Shown here: piece after piece, positions 44,129 to 51,888 of the stretch | How the letters are laid out: every line of letters begins with the position of its first letter | Numbering within the stretch: position 1 is the stretch's first letter | NCBI GenBank assembly: GCA_964457925.1 | Contig: CAYWGH010000027.1 | Location: forward strand, 23,228-87,227 | Direction: 5' to 3' | DNA: 64,000 nucleotides | Source: Coneutiohabitans sp964457925 | GTDB taxonomy: Bacteria > Zhuqueibacterota > Zhuqueibacteria > Zhuqueibacterales > Zhuqueibacteraceae | The notes under the pieces: generated by a model | Database searches by the model: none | Told to the model about the DNA's origin: nothing | The model's input: the letters and a program-made list of their open reading frames with translations, nothing else | Program-made: the position numbers and the translations under genes

Positions 44129-44164
44129 TATCTTTTCAAAATTGTTGCTGAAATTTTATCGGAG

Positions 44165-44244
44165 GCTAAAATTTTGCTTGAAAGAATGATACAGGAATGC
44201 TAATTTTAGCCGTTCCTAAATTTTATTTTAGGATTAAAATTTTG
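44165..44244. promoter_or_regulatory. Cluster of AT-rich palindromes before the DtxR-FeoA gene
   Basis: Four overlapping near-palindromes stand 80-160 bases before the regulator start: GCTAAAATTTTGC (44165), GGAATGCTAATTTTAGCC (44194, continuing to GTTCC), CCTAAATTTTATTTTAGG (44215) and GGATTAAAATTTTG (44231). Each is built on a CTAA/TTAG core, the kind of half-site bound by DtxR-family repressors (TTAGG...CCTAA). I infer an operator for autoregulation of the feo genes. No promoter boxes can be fixed with confidence. Confidence 0.5.
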
Positions 44245-44324
44245 TGGCTACTTTCAGTATAGATTTCAATTTCACCATGGTGCCAGTTTTCAAAAAAATC
44301 TTCTGTTATTCATGAGATTGTCAT

Positions 44325-45353
44325 ATGGCTGATCCTTTGCTTGCTTTAATCAGCGCTCTCGGGTTGGTGACGCTGGCGTGCTTAATCTTCTGGCCGACGT
44401 ATGGTTTGGTTTGGCAATTGCGCAAACTCAAACGCACGACTGAGAAAGTACTGATTGAAGATGCCCTCAAACATCTTTATCATCAAGAGTACAAAAGCCG
44501 GAGCGCGACGCTTGAAAGTCTGTCGGGCGCTCTGAGCATCAATCATGATCACGCCGCGAAATTGCTCACCAAGCTCGAAGCCCTGGGCTTGATCACTTCC
44601 CAACAAAACGGCTTCGTGCTGACTGGGGAAGGCCGTTCATATGCGTTACGCATGATTCGTGTCCACCGGCTCTGGGAACGCTATTTCGCAGATGAGACCG
44701 GGTTGGCTGCCACCGAATGGCATGCCGAGGCCGAACGGCGCGAGCACATTACAACACCGGAAGAAGCAGAGGCGTTGGCTGTGCAAATGAGCAACCCCCT
44801 GCTCGATCCTCACGGCGACCCCATTCCAACTCTCAACGGTGAATTACCGCAACAGCAAGACATGCCTCTCACCGATCTGCCGGCCGGCGAACTCGGTCGC
44901 ATCATTCACATTGAAGATGAACCGGCAATTATTTTTGCGCAACTGGCCGCACAAGGATTGTATCCGGGCATGATCATACGTGTGCAGGATAAATCTGCCG
45001 AGCGCATTCAATTCATCGCCAATGGCGAAGAAATCCGGCTGGCGCCGGTGGCCGCGGCGAATGTGAGCGTGGTGGCCTTGTCCAATGGACACGAAATGAT
45101 CGGACCGCACGAAACCTTGAGTTCGCTCGCCGTGGGCGAGTCCGGCGTGGTGGTCGGCATTTCAAAAAATTGCCGTGGCTTGCAGCGCCGGCGGTTGATG
45201 GATCTCGGCATCGTGCCGGGCACAACGATTTCGGCAGAGTTGTCCAGCGCCAGCGGCAATCCCAAAGCTTATAACATTCGCGGCGCTCTGATTGCGCTGC
45301 GCCAGGATCAAGCGAATCTGGTTTACATTCATCGCAAGGAGAACGCCTCATGA
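44325..45353 (+). CDS. Membrane-anchored DtxR-type metal regulator fused to two FeoA domains
   Basis: A 342-residue fusion. One membrane span (about 5-28) precedes a winged helix (about 45-105: LESLSGALSINHDHAAKLLTKL, then LVLTGEGR-type wing). The dimer/metal domain has RVHRLWERYF and WHAEAERREHI, matching the His-x3-Glu and Glu-x2-Glu-His ligands of the MntR/DtxR fold (the DtxR Cys is Glu here). Two FeoA-like SH3 domains follow (about 180-255 and 262-340; LTDLPAGELGRI and LRRRLMDLG-like blocks). It would sense iron or manganese and repress the feo genes from the membrane. The stop overlaps the next ORF by four bases (ATGA). Confidence 0.82.
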   Translation: MADPLLALISALGLVTLACLIFWPTYGLVWQLRKLKRTTEKVLIEDALKHLYHQEYKSRSATLESLSGALSINHDHAAKLLTKLEALGLITSQQNGFVLTGEGRSYALRMIRVHRLWERYFADETGLAATEWHAEAERREHITTPEEAEALAVQMSNPLLDPHGDPIPTLNGELPQQQDMPLTDLPAGELGRIIHIEDEPAIIFAQLAAQGLYPGMIIRVQDKSAERIQFIANGEEIRLAPVAAANVSVVALSNGHEMIGPHETLSSLAVGESGVVVGISKNCRGLQRRRLMDLGIVPGTTISAELSSASGNPKAYNIRGALIALRQDQANLVYIHRKENAS

Positions 45354-46183
45354 GTTTGCCCGTCTCACAACAAGCCTGTGAAGCCTGCCCGGTGCATCAT
45401 GCCGGAAACTTGATCAAGCTCGGCGTGAATATGGAGTCCTTCGACTACGTCGTGGCGCTGGCGGGCAATCCCAATACCGGCAAAAGCACGGTGTTCAACA
45501 GCCTGACGGGCTTGCGCCAGCACACCGGCAATTGGCCGGGGAAAACGGTGACGCGCGCGGAGGGCGGATTTATTTACGCGAACAAACGCTACAAGATTGT
45601 TGACTTGCCCGGCACCTATTCCCTGCTGTCCACCAGCACGGATGAGGAGGTGGCGCGCAATTTCATTCTCTTCGGCCAGCCGGATGTGACGGTAATCGTC
45701 GTTGATGCGACGCGCCTGGAACGCAATTTGAATTTGGTTTTGCAGGTTTTGGAAATCACCAGCCGCGCCGTGGTGTGCTTGAATCTCATTGACGAAGCGC
45801 GGCGGCATCAGCTTGAAATCGATGATCGTTTGCTGGCAAAAGAGCTGGGCGTGCCGGTTGTCCCGACAGCCGCGCGCCAGGGGCAGGGCATGCAGGAGTT
45901 GTTAAAGCAGTTGCACGCGGTCGCCACGGGCGAATACGTGTGCAAGCCGCATCGCATCAAGAATGAATCGCGCGCCGCCAAGCAAGCCATCGCGCAACTC
46001 GTGCAGATGATCGAGGCAAAATTCCCCGGGCTCTCGAACGCGCGCTGGGTGGCCTTGCGTCTGCTGGAGGGCGATCCGCGCATGATTGAAGCGGTGCGCA
46101 CCGGCGAGCTGACCAGCCTCGCGCAAACGGCGCCGCCCGGGATCAGCGATCTCCACAAGAACGAAGCGGCGTTGGCAAGTTGA
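45350..46183 (+). CDS. feoB: FeoB G-domain protein (split FeoB, N-terminal part)
   Basis: A 277-residue protein equal to the cytosolic part of the ferrous-iron transporter FeoB. The N-terminus has CEACPVH. GTPase motifs: G1 GNPNTGKST, G2 threonine in GKTVTRAEG, G3 DLPGTYSLL, G4 NLID. The helical regulatory (GDI) domain follows (about 200-260, WVALRLLEGD). The stop at 46181 comes just before the membrane part, which is a separate ORF 190 bases downstream. The regulator gene overlaps its start by four bases. GTP binding would gate the permease subunit. Confidence 0.9.
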   Translation: MSLPVSQQACEACPVHHAGNLIKLGVNMESFDYVVALAGNPNTGKSTVFNSLTGLRQHTGNWPGKTVTRAEGGFIYANKRYKIVDLPGTYSLLSTSTDEEVARNFILFGQPDVTVIVVDATRLERNLNLVLQVLEITSRAVVCLNLIDEARRHQLEIDDRLLAKELGVPVVPTAARQGQGMQELLKQLHAVATGEYVCKPHRIKNESRAAKQAIAQLVQMIEAKFPGLSNARWVALRLLEGDPRMIEAVRTGELTSLAQTAPPGISDLHKNEAALAS

Positions 46184-46376
46184 GCAAAAGAATCAGACCC
46201 TCGCGAGCCTAACACAAACAAACTACAACCCAACAAGGGCACTCGCGAATGTGAGATTGACGTTTATTCGCATCATTTCGCGATTCGAAGAGGTTTATCG
46301 AAAAAGCAAAACTTTGATTCTCAAGAGATTGATTTCCGCAATCGAAAATTGATCTATTCTAGAGAGATTGATTCAG

Positions 46377-47810
46377 ATGAAATCCTCGCAAATAAATACC
46401 GAAACGATTCTAGCCGCCGCCAACAGCCTGCGCTGGGAGGTGGGCGACAATCTGCATGACGCGTTGATGGATGCCATTTATCAGGATGCCGCACGCATCG
46501 CGGGACGCACCGTCACCAAATTGGGCAACAAGCCGAGATTTGATTGGGATCGCGCGCTCGACAGGCTCCTGACCAGCCGTCTCACCGGCGTGCCCATCAT
46601 GCTGTTGCTGTTGACGCTGGTTTTTTGGCTGACCATTGCGGGCGCAAACGTGCCCTCCGGCATGCTGGCCTCTTTACTGGTCGACACGCTTCATCCCCTT
46701 CTCAAAGGCTTCGCGACACAAATCGGCGCGCCCTGGTGGCTTTCCGGTTTTTTGTTTGACGGCATTTATTTGGCCGGCGCGTGGGTGGTCAGCGTGATGC
46801 TGCCGCCCATGGCCATCTTCTTCCCGTTGTTTACATTATTGGAAGATTTCGGTTATCTCCCGCGCATCGCCTTCAATCTCGACAATCTCTTTCGCAAATC
46901 CGGCGCGCACGGCAAACAAGCATTGACCATGAGCATGGGCTACGGTTGCAATGCCGCCGGCATCATTGCCACGCGCATCATCGACAGCCCGCGCGAGCGG
47001 CTCATCGCGATCATCACCAACAATTTCGCGCTGTGCAACGGCCGCTGGCCCACGCAGATTCTGATGGCCTCGCTTTTTATTGGCGCCATGGTTCCCGCCG
47101 GCCTGGCGGGACTCGCCTCCGCCGGTGCCGTGGTGGGCGTGGCGTTATTGGGCATCTTCTTGACATTTGTGATCTCATGGTTTTTATCGCGCACAATTCT
47201 CAAAGGCGAGGCCTCTACTTTCAGCCTGGAGCTGCCGCCGTATCGTCCCCCGCAAATTTTGAAAACGTTATATACTTCCTTGATTGACCGCACGATTTTT
47301 GTGTTGTGGCGCGCCGTGGTTTTTGCCGTGCCTGCCGGCGCCGTTATTTGGCTGCTCAGCAACCTCACGATTGGCAATCTCAGTGTTGCAGAGCATATCA
47401 TCAATTTCCTTCATCCCTTTGGCCTGCTCGTTGGATTGAATGGCGTGATTTTGCTGGCATACCTCATCGCGATTCCCGCAAATGAAATCGTCGTGCCGAC
47501 GATTCTCATGTTATCTGTGCTCAGCGCAAAACTTGCCGGCTTTGGCGAGGGCGCCGGCGTCATGTTTGAACTTGATGATACTTCCTCTTACATGGCCATT
47601 TTCAACGCGGCCGGCTGGACGACCTTGACGGCGATCAATCTTATGCTGTTCAGCCTGGTGCATAATCCTTGCTCGACCACGATCTACACCATCTACAAAG
47701 AAACCGGCAGCGCCAAATGGGCCGCTTTCTCGGCGCTGATGCCGGTGGTGCTGGGATTGACGCTGTGCTTTTTTGTTACGCAGGTATGGCGGTTGGCGGC
47801 GGGGATGTGA
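46377..47810 (+). CDS. feoB: FeoB permease (split FeoB, C-terminal part)
   Basis: A 477-residue membrane protein equal to the FeoB transmembrane half, with two Gate-type repeats: GYGCNAAGIIATRIIDSPRE with NNFALCNGRWP, and later ANEIVVPTILMLSVL with HNPCSTTIYTIYKET. The CNGRWP form belongs to the FeoB branch with CNGRFP rather than CSARLP. ATG 46377 is chosen (TTG 46368 sits directly on the purine run, leaving no spacing). A gap of 193 non-coding bases separates it from the G-domain gene. Whether the two proteins assemble or the gap is a recent disruption is open; both halves look intact. Confidence 0.88.
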   Translation: MKSSQINTETILAAANSLRWEVGDNLHDALMDAIYQDAARIAGRTVTKLGNKPRFDWDRALDRLLTSRLTGVPIMLLLLTLVFWLTIAGANVPSGMLASLLVDTLHPLLKGFATQIGAPWWLSGFLFDGIYLAGAWVVSVMLPPMAIFFPLFTLLEDFGYLPRIAFNLDNLFRKSGAHGKQALTMSMGYGCNAAGIIATRIIDSPRERLIAIITNNFALCNGRWPTQILMASLFIGAMVPAGLAGLASAGAVVGVALLGIFLTFVISWFLSRTILKGEASTFSLELPPYRPPQILKTLYTSLIDRTIFVLWRAVVFAVPAGAVIWLLSNLTIGNLSVAEHIINFLHPFGLLVGLNGVILLAYLIAIPANEIVVPTILMLSVLSAKLAGFGEGAGVMFELDDTSSYMAIFNAAGWTTLTAINLMLFSLVHNPCSTTIYTIYKETGSAKWAAFSALMPVVLGLTLCFFVTQVWRLAAGM

Positions 47811-48009
47811 TATGCCCCCAACCGGCGGCGAGAGCGGTGGGTATCCATCAATTGGACACGATAACGCCATGCCCAGGCAAACATCATTCTTAATCCAACT
47901 CAAAGAATCTTGTCAAGCGCTAAAAACGCGGCTTGATGTAATTGCGCTTGACACTTCACAAGACTCCCGCCGGAATTCCCGTAACCCAGAAGATGGTAAC
48001 GCACAAAAC

Positions 48010-48128
48010 TTAACTTGACTATTTCAGATTCACCGCGGAGACGCAGCGTTCGCTGAGAATTCACGCAATCTAACTTTGCGAACTCCGCAGCTCTGCGGTG
48101 GTTTTTGAATGTGACATAGTCAAATTAA
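48010..48128 (+). repeat. Dispersed palindromic element, copy 4 (subfamily B)
   Basis: A 119-bp copy, nearly the same as copy 3 in the middle (ACGCAGCGTTCGCTGAGAAT). The left end TTAACTTGACTATTTC pairs with the complement of GACATAGTCAAATTAA. With copy 3 it brackets the feo regulator and both feoB genes in direct orientation. The surrounding 418-base gap (47811-48228) holds otherwise only the palindrome at 48181. Confidence 0.85.
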
Positions 48129-48180
48129 CATGGCTGTGATAGAGGCTTCATGCTCTCTGAAATTATCTTTTGCTGCGAAT

Positions 48181-48199
48181 GCAACGGCTAAGCCGTTGC
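48181..48199. repeat. Perfect 19-base palindrome near amidase end
   Basis: GCAACGGCTAAGCCGTTGC is a perfect palindrome about a central base, 30 bases past the amidase stop codon on the minus strand. It could fold as a short hairpin to end that transcript, although no T run follows, or bind a dimeric protein. Confidence 0.45.
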
Positions 48200-48228
48200 A
48201 CGTTGCAGGAACATCAATACCGCCGCCT

Positions 48229-50076
48229 TCACTTCTCTGCAACAATCGTTTTAGCAACAGTTTCGATAAAGCGCTGGCGGAATGCCGTCGAACGCATGTT
48301 TTCATGATCGCTATGATTCGCTAAATTCGCCGCTTCCAACAATATCGAGGTCGGCACGCGGCTGTAGCGAATGATGCCAGGCGTCCATTTGCGGCCGCCG
48401 CGATAAACGTATTGCCGAACCGGCTCATACGTGTGTACCGGCAAGCGGCTGCGCCGGAACGCAGCAATCAGGTTGCGGGCAAAATTCTCGCTCGCGCTCT
48501 CTGCTTGCCGGTTCTCCTTTGCCACAAACGATATTGTGCGCCGGCGGCTTTCCGCATATTTGGCATACACGCCGTCCCACCAGGCGCCATAGCTCTCGGT
48601 ACGCTCTTTTGCGCCCGGGAAATAAACCATCGAGCCGTTGACGGACGGGTGAAGATGATCGAGATGAATGCTGATCAAAATAATGTTTAACGAAGAAACG
48701 CCTTGCGCCAGGAGCCGTTCATAGATCGCGTCGATCAAATTAATGCGCAAATTCAATGCGACTCGGCTGTCTTCGATAAGGTAAGGCGGCGAGACCAGAA
48801 TGTATTTGTGGCGTTTATCGCTGTGGCCGTTGCTCATCGCCGCGCGGCCCGGCCGGCTGGACACAAGCGGATGAACGACGACGCCGCGCTGCTCCAGCTC
48901 GCCTTGCAAGCGGCGCATCAAATCGTAAGCAAGATCTGCCTCACGCCAGCCGCGCACCATCGTGCCGGGATCATTTCCGCCATGGCCGGCATCCAAAATT
49001 ACGTGCAGTTTCCCGGGGCCGCGCCGCACCTGCGCCAGCGGCGCGGCTTGCTCCTCCGCCGTGAGCAACGCTTCATCAATCAAACGCAGTGGAATTCGAA
49101 TCGAGGTGCCGGCTGGTATGGCGGTTTCGTCGCGAATGTTATTGATGCGCATAAGCTGCCGCGCGATTTGATTGACGTCATCCGCGTCGACGCGACCGGT
49201 GAACCTCACCACCACCGCGCTATAGAGCGCTTCTCCGCGCCGCAATTTATAAACCCCGAACCATTCTCCGCCAATCTTGCGAAACTTCAGGTCGGGATCG
49301 TGCGACACCGGTTTCTCCGCCGCGCGCGCGATGGCTGCCGGCGTGCTGCTGGTATCTTGCGGTAATGCCACAAATTCCAAAGAAGAAGGATCGCGCAAAG
49401 ACTTCGACAACAGATTTGCCGGAATACGGATTCTTTGCCCGCGGCTCAACGGCGAATGCGAGGGCAGATTGTTCGCCCGTTCGATTTCAGGATACTTATT
49501 GCCCTCACCGGTGAAAATCTCGGCAATCGCCCACATCGTCTCGCCTTTGTGCTGCACAATGTGCACCCAACCCTCCTCGTGCTCAATATCATGCGGAAAA
49601 ACTTGCTGCAACGCTTTTTTCTTGGCGGAGTAATTCAACAACGCAAACGGCGCTTCGAGGTATTCTCCCGAGTCGGTTTTAACACTGGCGGCGGGCAGCG
49701 ATTGCCAGGCGCTGGGGTCATGTAAAATGCGTTCGGCCAACACACTGCGGCCTTCTTGCGGAGCAATGGCCACTTGTACTGTGACGCGGTTATCCTTGAA
49801 TTGCGCCACGATTTTATCTTCGACTTTATCTTCTGTCGCAAGCGGCGCCGCCAAAGAAGTATCACTTGAGGAGATTACCTCGGGGACGATGGCCGGAAGA
49901 GAAGTGGTATCGGGAATAATTGCAACCTGCGCGCTATCCGCTTGCGGGGATTGCGCTACCGGCGCGCGTTGATAAGGCTGCAAGCATCCGAGTAAAAAAC
50001 CGGCGCATAGTAGAACGAGGCGGGCGCGAAAATGTAAGCAGGTTACCTGAGACACGATGCTGAGGGGTTCATCCAT
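48229..50076 (-). CDS. LysM-containing N-acetylmuramoyl-L-alanine amidase lipoprotein
   Basis: A 615-residue envelope enzyme. A lipoprotein signal ends LLCAGFLLGC (Cys 31). A long Ser/Ala/Pro-rich spacer leads to a LysM-type module (about 170-218: HIVQHKGETMWAIAEIF, NLPSHSPLSRGQRIRIP) and a second, weaker one (about 275-335). The zinc amidase (amidase_3) domain follows, with VILDAGHGGNDPG, the zinc His of ISIHLDH and the catalytic Glu of SILLEAANLAN. It would cleave the peptide from peptidoglycan glycan in the periplasm. ATG 50076 follows AAGGAAGG. It is the last gene of the minus-strand run from bshC. Confidence 0.88.
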   Translation of the reverse strand: MDEPLSIVSQVTCLHFRARLVLLCAGFLLGCLQPYQRAPVAQSPQADSAQVAIIPDTTSLPAIVPEVISSSDTSLAAPLATEDKVEDKIVAQFKDNRVTVQVAIAPQEGRSVLAERILHDPSAWQSLPAASVKTDSGEYLEAPFALLNYSAKKKALQQVFPHDIEHEEGWVHIVQHKGETMWAIAEIFTGEGNKYPEIERANNLPSHSPLSRGQRIRIPANLLSKSLRDPSSLEFVALPQDTSSTPAAIARAAEKPVSHDPDLKFRKIGGEWFGVYKLRRGEALYSAVVVRFTGRVDADDVNQIARQLMRINNIRDETAIPAGTSIRIPLRLIDEALLTAEEQAAPLAQVRRGPGKLHVILDAGHGGNDPGTMVRGWREADLAYDLMRRLQGELEQRGVVVHPLVSSRPGRAAMSNGHSDKRHKYILVSPPYLIEDSRVALNLRINLIDAIYERLLAQGVSSLNIILISIHLDHLHPSVNGSMVYFPGAKERTESYGAWWDGVYAKYAESRRRTISFVAKENRQAESASENFARNLIAAFRRSRLPVHTYEPVRQYVYRGGRKWTPGIIRYSRVPTSILLEAANLANHSDHENMRSTAFRQRFIETVAKTIVAEK

Positions 50077-50125
50077 GATTTTGCCTTCCTTGCGGCTTCG
50101 TTTTCATCCTGGAAAACGTTACGGG

Positions 50126-50554
50126 CTAAGTCTTGTGCCGGAGTTGCTGAATGAAATCCGCGAGAAAATTTCGCCACTCCGTCTCATTTTTGTAAAATTT
50201 GATGGTTAAATAAGGGTCGGTGTTGCCGGTTAAAATGCGGGTGAGAAAAACGCCCTCTTCACACAAACACAAAACCGGCTTGCGCTGTTGCAGGGCTGTC
50301 GCAATTTCATAGCCAACGCCCAGCGAGGGCGTGCTCACCTCTGCGATCAGGCCATCACACAACGCAATCAAACTCATATCGCGCTTGAAAATTTCATGCG
50401 CGCTCAAATTCGCTTCGCGATGCAACACCTGTTCGTGCGCCACATGCTCGGTCAAAACCTCTGCCTTCAGCTCTTTGAGAACGCGCACGATTTTCTGATA
50501 AAGCGGCTGGCGCTCGCGCCCGCCGCTGATGGCGCCCGAGAAATAAATTTTCAT
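50126..50554 (-). CDS. Rcl/DNPH1-like deoxynucleotide N-hydrolase
   Basis: A 142-residue protein of the nucleoside 2-deoxyribosyltransferase fold. IYFSGAISGGRERQPLYQKIV and VLTEHVA match the Rcl/DNPH1 branch, and AEVSTPSLGVGYEIATAL contains the catalytic acid region. Rcl enzymes hydrolyse the N-glycosidic bond of deoxynucleoside 5'-monophosphates, cleaning the nucleotide pool; a transferase activity is the alternative. It lies 21 bases after the LeuA-like gene and 49 before the amidase. Confidence 0.82.
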   Translation of the reverse strand: MKIYFSGAISGGRERQPLYQKIVRVLKELKAEVLTEHVAHEQVLHREANLSAHEIFKRDMSLIALCDGLIAEVSTPSLGVGYEIATALQQRKPVLCLCEEGVFLTRILTGNTDPYLTIKFYKNETEWRNFLADFIQQLRHKT

Positions 50555-50575
50555 CAGTATTGAATAATCTGGAAA

Positions 50576-51808
50576 TCACGGCAATGCTTGCAATACTTCA
50601 TGAATCTCTTCATCCGTCATGTTGCGATTCATGGTTTTGGCCTTGTTGAAAATGGCGTCGATGCGCTCACGCGACGGAGCAATGCCCCGGCTCTTGAGCC
50701 AGTAAATCACATTGGATTCCCCGCTCATGTGGCCGATTTCGATTTCTTGTTTGCGGCCGAACCAACCAGCCGGCACGCCGGAATAAACCAAATCCGCGAG
50801 CCAATCCTGGCCTTTGTTGTGCGCCTTGATGATCGCAGCCGCATGCACGCCGGTGCCGGTGCGAAAGGCGTCGCGGCCGAACACCGGATAATTCGGCGGA
50901 ATCGGAACGTCACACGCGCGCGATACAACGTCACAATACTCTTGCAGCGCGGTCAAATCATGATCAATCCAGCCCAGCAGCTTGCAATTGACCAGAATGT
51001 GATCGAGCGGCGCATTGCCCACCCGCTCGCCCACGCCCAGAATCGTGCCGTGCACGCGATCGGCGCCCGCTTCAATGGCAGCCAGCGTGTTGATGATCGC
51101 CATGCCGCGATCGCGATGGCCATGCCAATCGACTTTCACCTCGGGGTTAATCGCGTGCACCGTCTCGCGCACGAACTTCACCAAAGCCCGCACCCCGTTC
51201 GGCGTCGCATGGCCGACGGTGTCACACACAACGACGCGCGTCGCGCCGCAGCGTACCGCGGTGGTATAAAGCGATTTCACGTCTTCGGGATGCGAGCGGA
51301 TGGTGTCCTCGGTGACGAACATCGAGGGCAAGCCATGCCTGACCACCAACGAAACCGCTTTCTCAACGGTGCGCTGCAGAAATGCCATATCCCAATTTTC
51401 AGCAAATTGCCGAATCGGGCTGGAGCCGAGAAACGTGGCGGCTTCAATCGCTATGCCAACCTGCTGTGAGGTTTCGACAATTGGAATGATATCGGCTTCC
51501 ACCGTGCGTGCCGCGCAATTGGGAAAAATATTGAGCTTGTTGTTCACGATCTCTTGCGCCAGCGCCAACACATCGGCGCGCGCCCGTGGCCCGGCGCCCG
51601 GCAAGCCGATGTTCGCCGCTTGAATGCCGAGCCGGTGCATGAGATGCAGCATGCGAAATTTTTCGGCAATGGACGGGTCGGTTACCGAAGGCGATTGCAA
51701 ACCATCGCGCAGCGTCTCGTCATCAAACTCGACCGGTTTGGCGGGTTTAAAATGCCCTTCGTGCTTGTTCCAATCATAAATGAGATCGTGTTCATTTAAG
51801 CTGGACAT
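50576..51808 (-). CDS. LeuA-like 2-isopropylmalate/homocitrate synthase family protein
   Basis: A 410-residue DRE-TIM metallolyase. FDDETLRDGLQSPSV is the metal and catalytic start; VDWHGHRDRGMAIINTLAA provides HxH metal ligands, with Arg-Asp where LeuA has Asn-Asp; GVGERVGNAPLDHI completes the signature. The C-terminal allosteric (LeuA dimer) domain is absent, so leucine feedback control is not expected. Likely reaction: acetyl-CoA plus a 2-oxo acid; isopropylmalate, citramalate and homocitrate all remain possible. ATG 51808 follows a TGAGG. Its 3' neighbour is the Rcl-like gene; bshA lies 80 bases upstream. Confidence 0.82.
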   Translation of the reverse strand: MSSLNEHDLIYDWNKHEGHFKPAKPVEFDDETLRDGLQSPSVTDPSIAEKFRMLHLMHRLGIQAANIGLPGAGPRARADVLALAQEIVNNKLNIFPNCAARTVEADIIPIVETSQQVGIAIEAATFLGSSPIRQFAENWDMAFLQRTVEKAVSLVVRHGLPSMFVTEDTIRSHPEDVKSLYTTAVRCGATRVVVCDTVGHATPNGVRALVKFVRETVHAINPEVKVDWHGHRDRGMAIINTLAAIEAGADRVHGTILGVGERVGNAPLDHILVNCKLLGWIDHDLTALQEYCDVVSRACDVPIPPNYPVFGRDAFRTGTGVHAAAIIKAHNKGQDWLADLVYSGVPAGWFGRKQEIEIGHMSGESNVIYWLKSRGIAPSRERIDAIFNKAKTMNRNMTDEEIHEVLQALP

Positions 51809-51888
51809 GCTTTGCCTCAGGTTGCGAAATGATTCGTGCCAATTTCCTTGTCCATTTCCTTTTTTTCTTGCCGATCCACCGCAAGCCT

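Noticed and set aside
46184..46376. A group II intron or insertion sequence splitting feoB
   Set aside because: The gap is only 193 bases, has no ORF, no terminal inverted repeats and no intron-like domain structure that I can see.
47773..48018. An 81-codon plus-strand ORF after feoB
   Set aside because: It starts inside the feoB permease in another frame, ends in repeat copy 4 and has no ribosome site.
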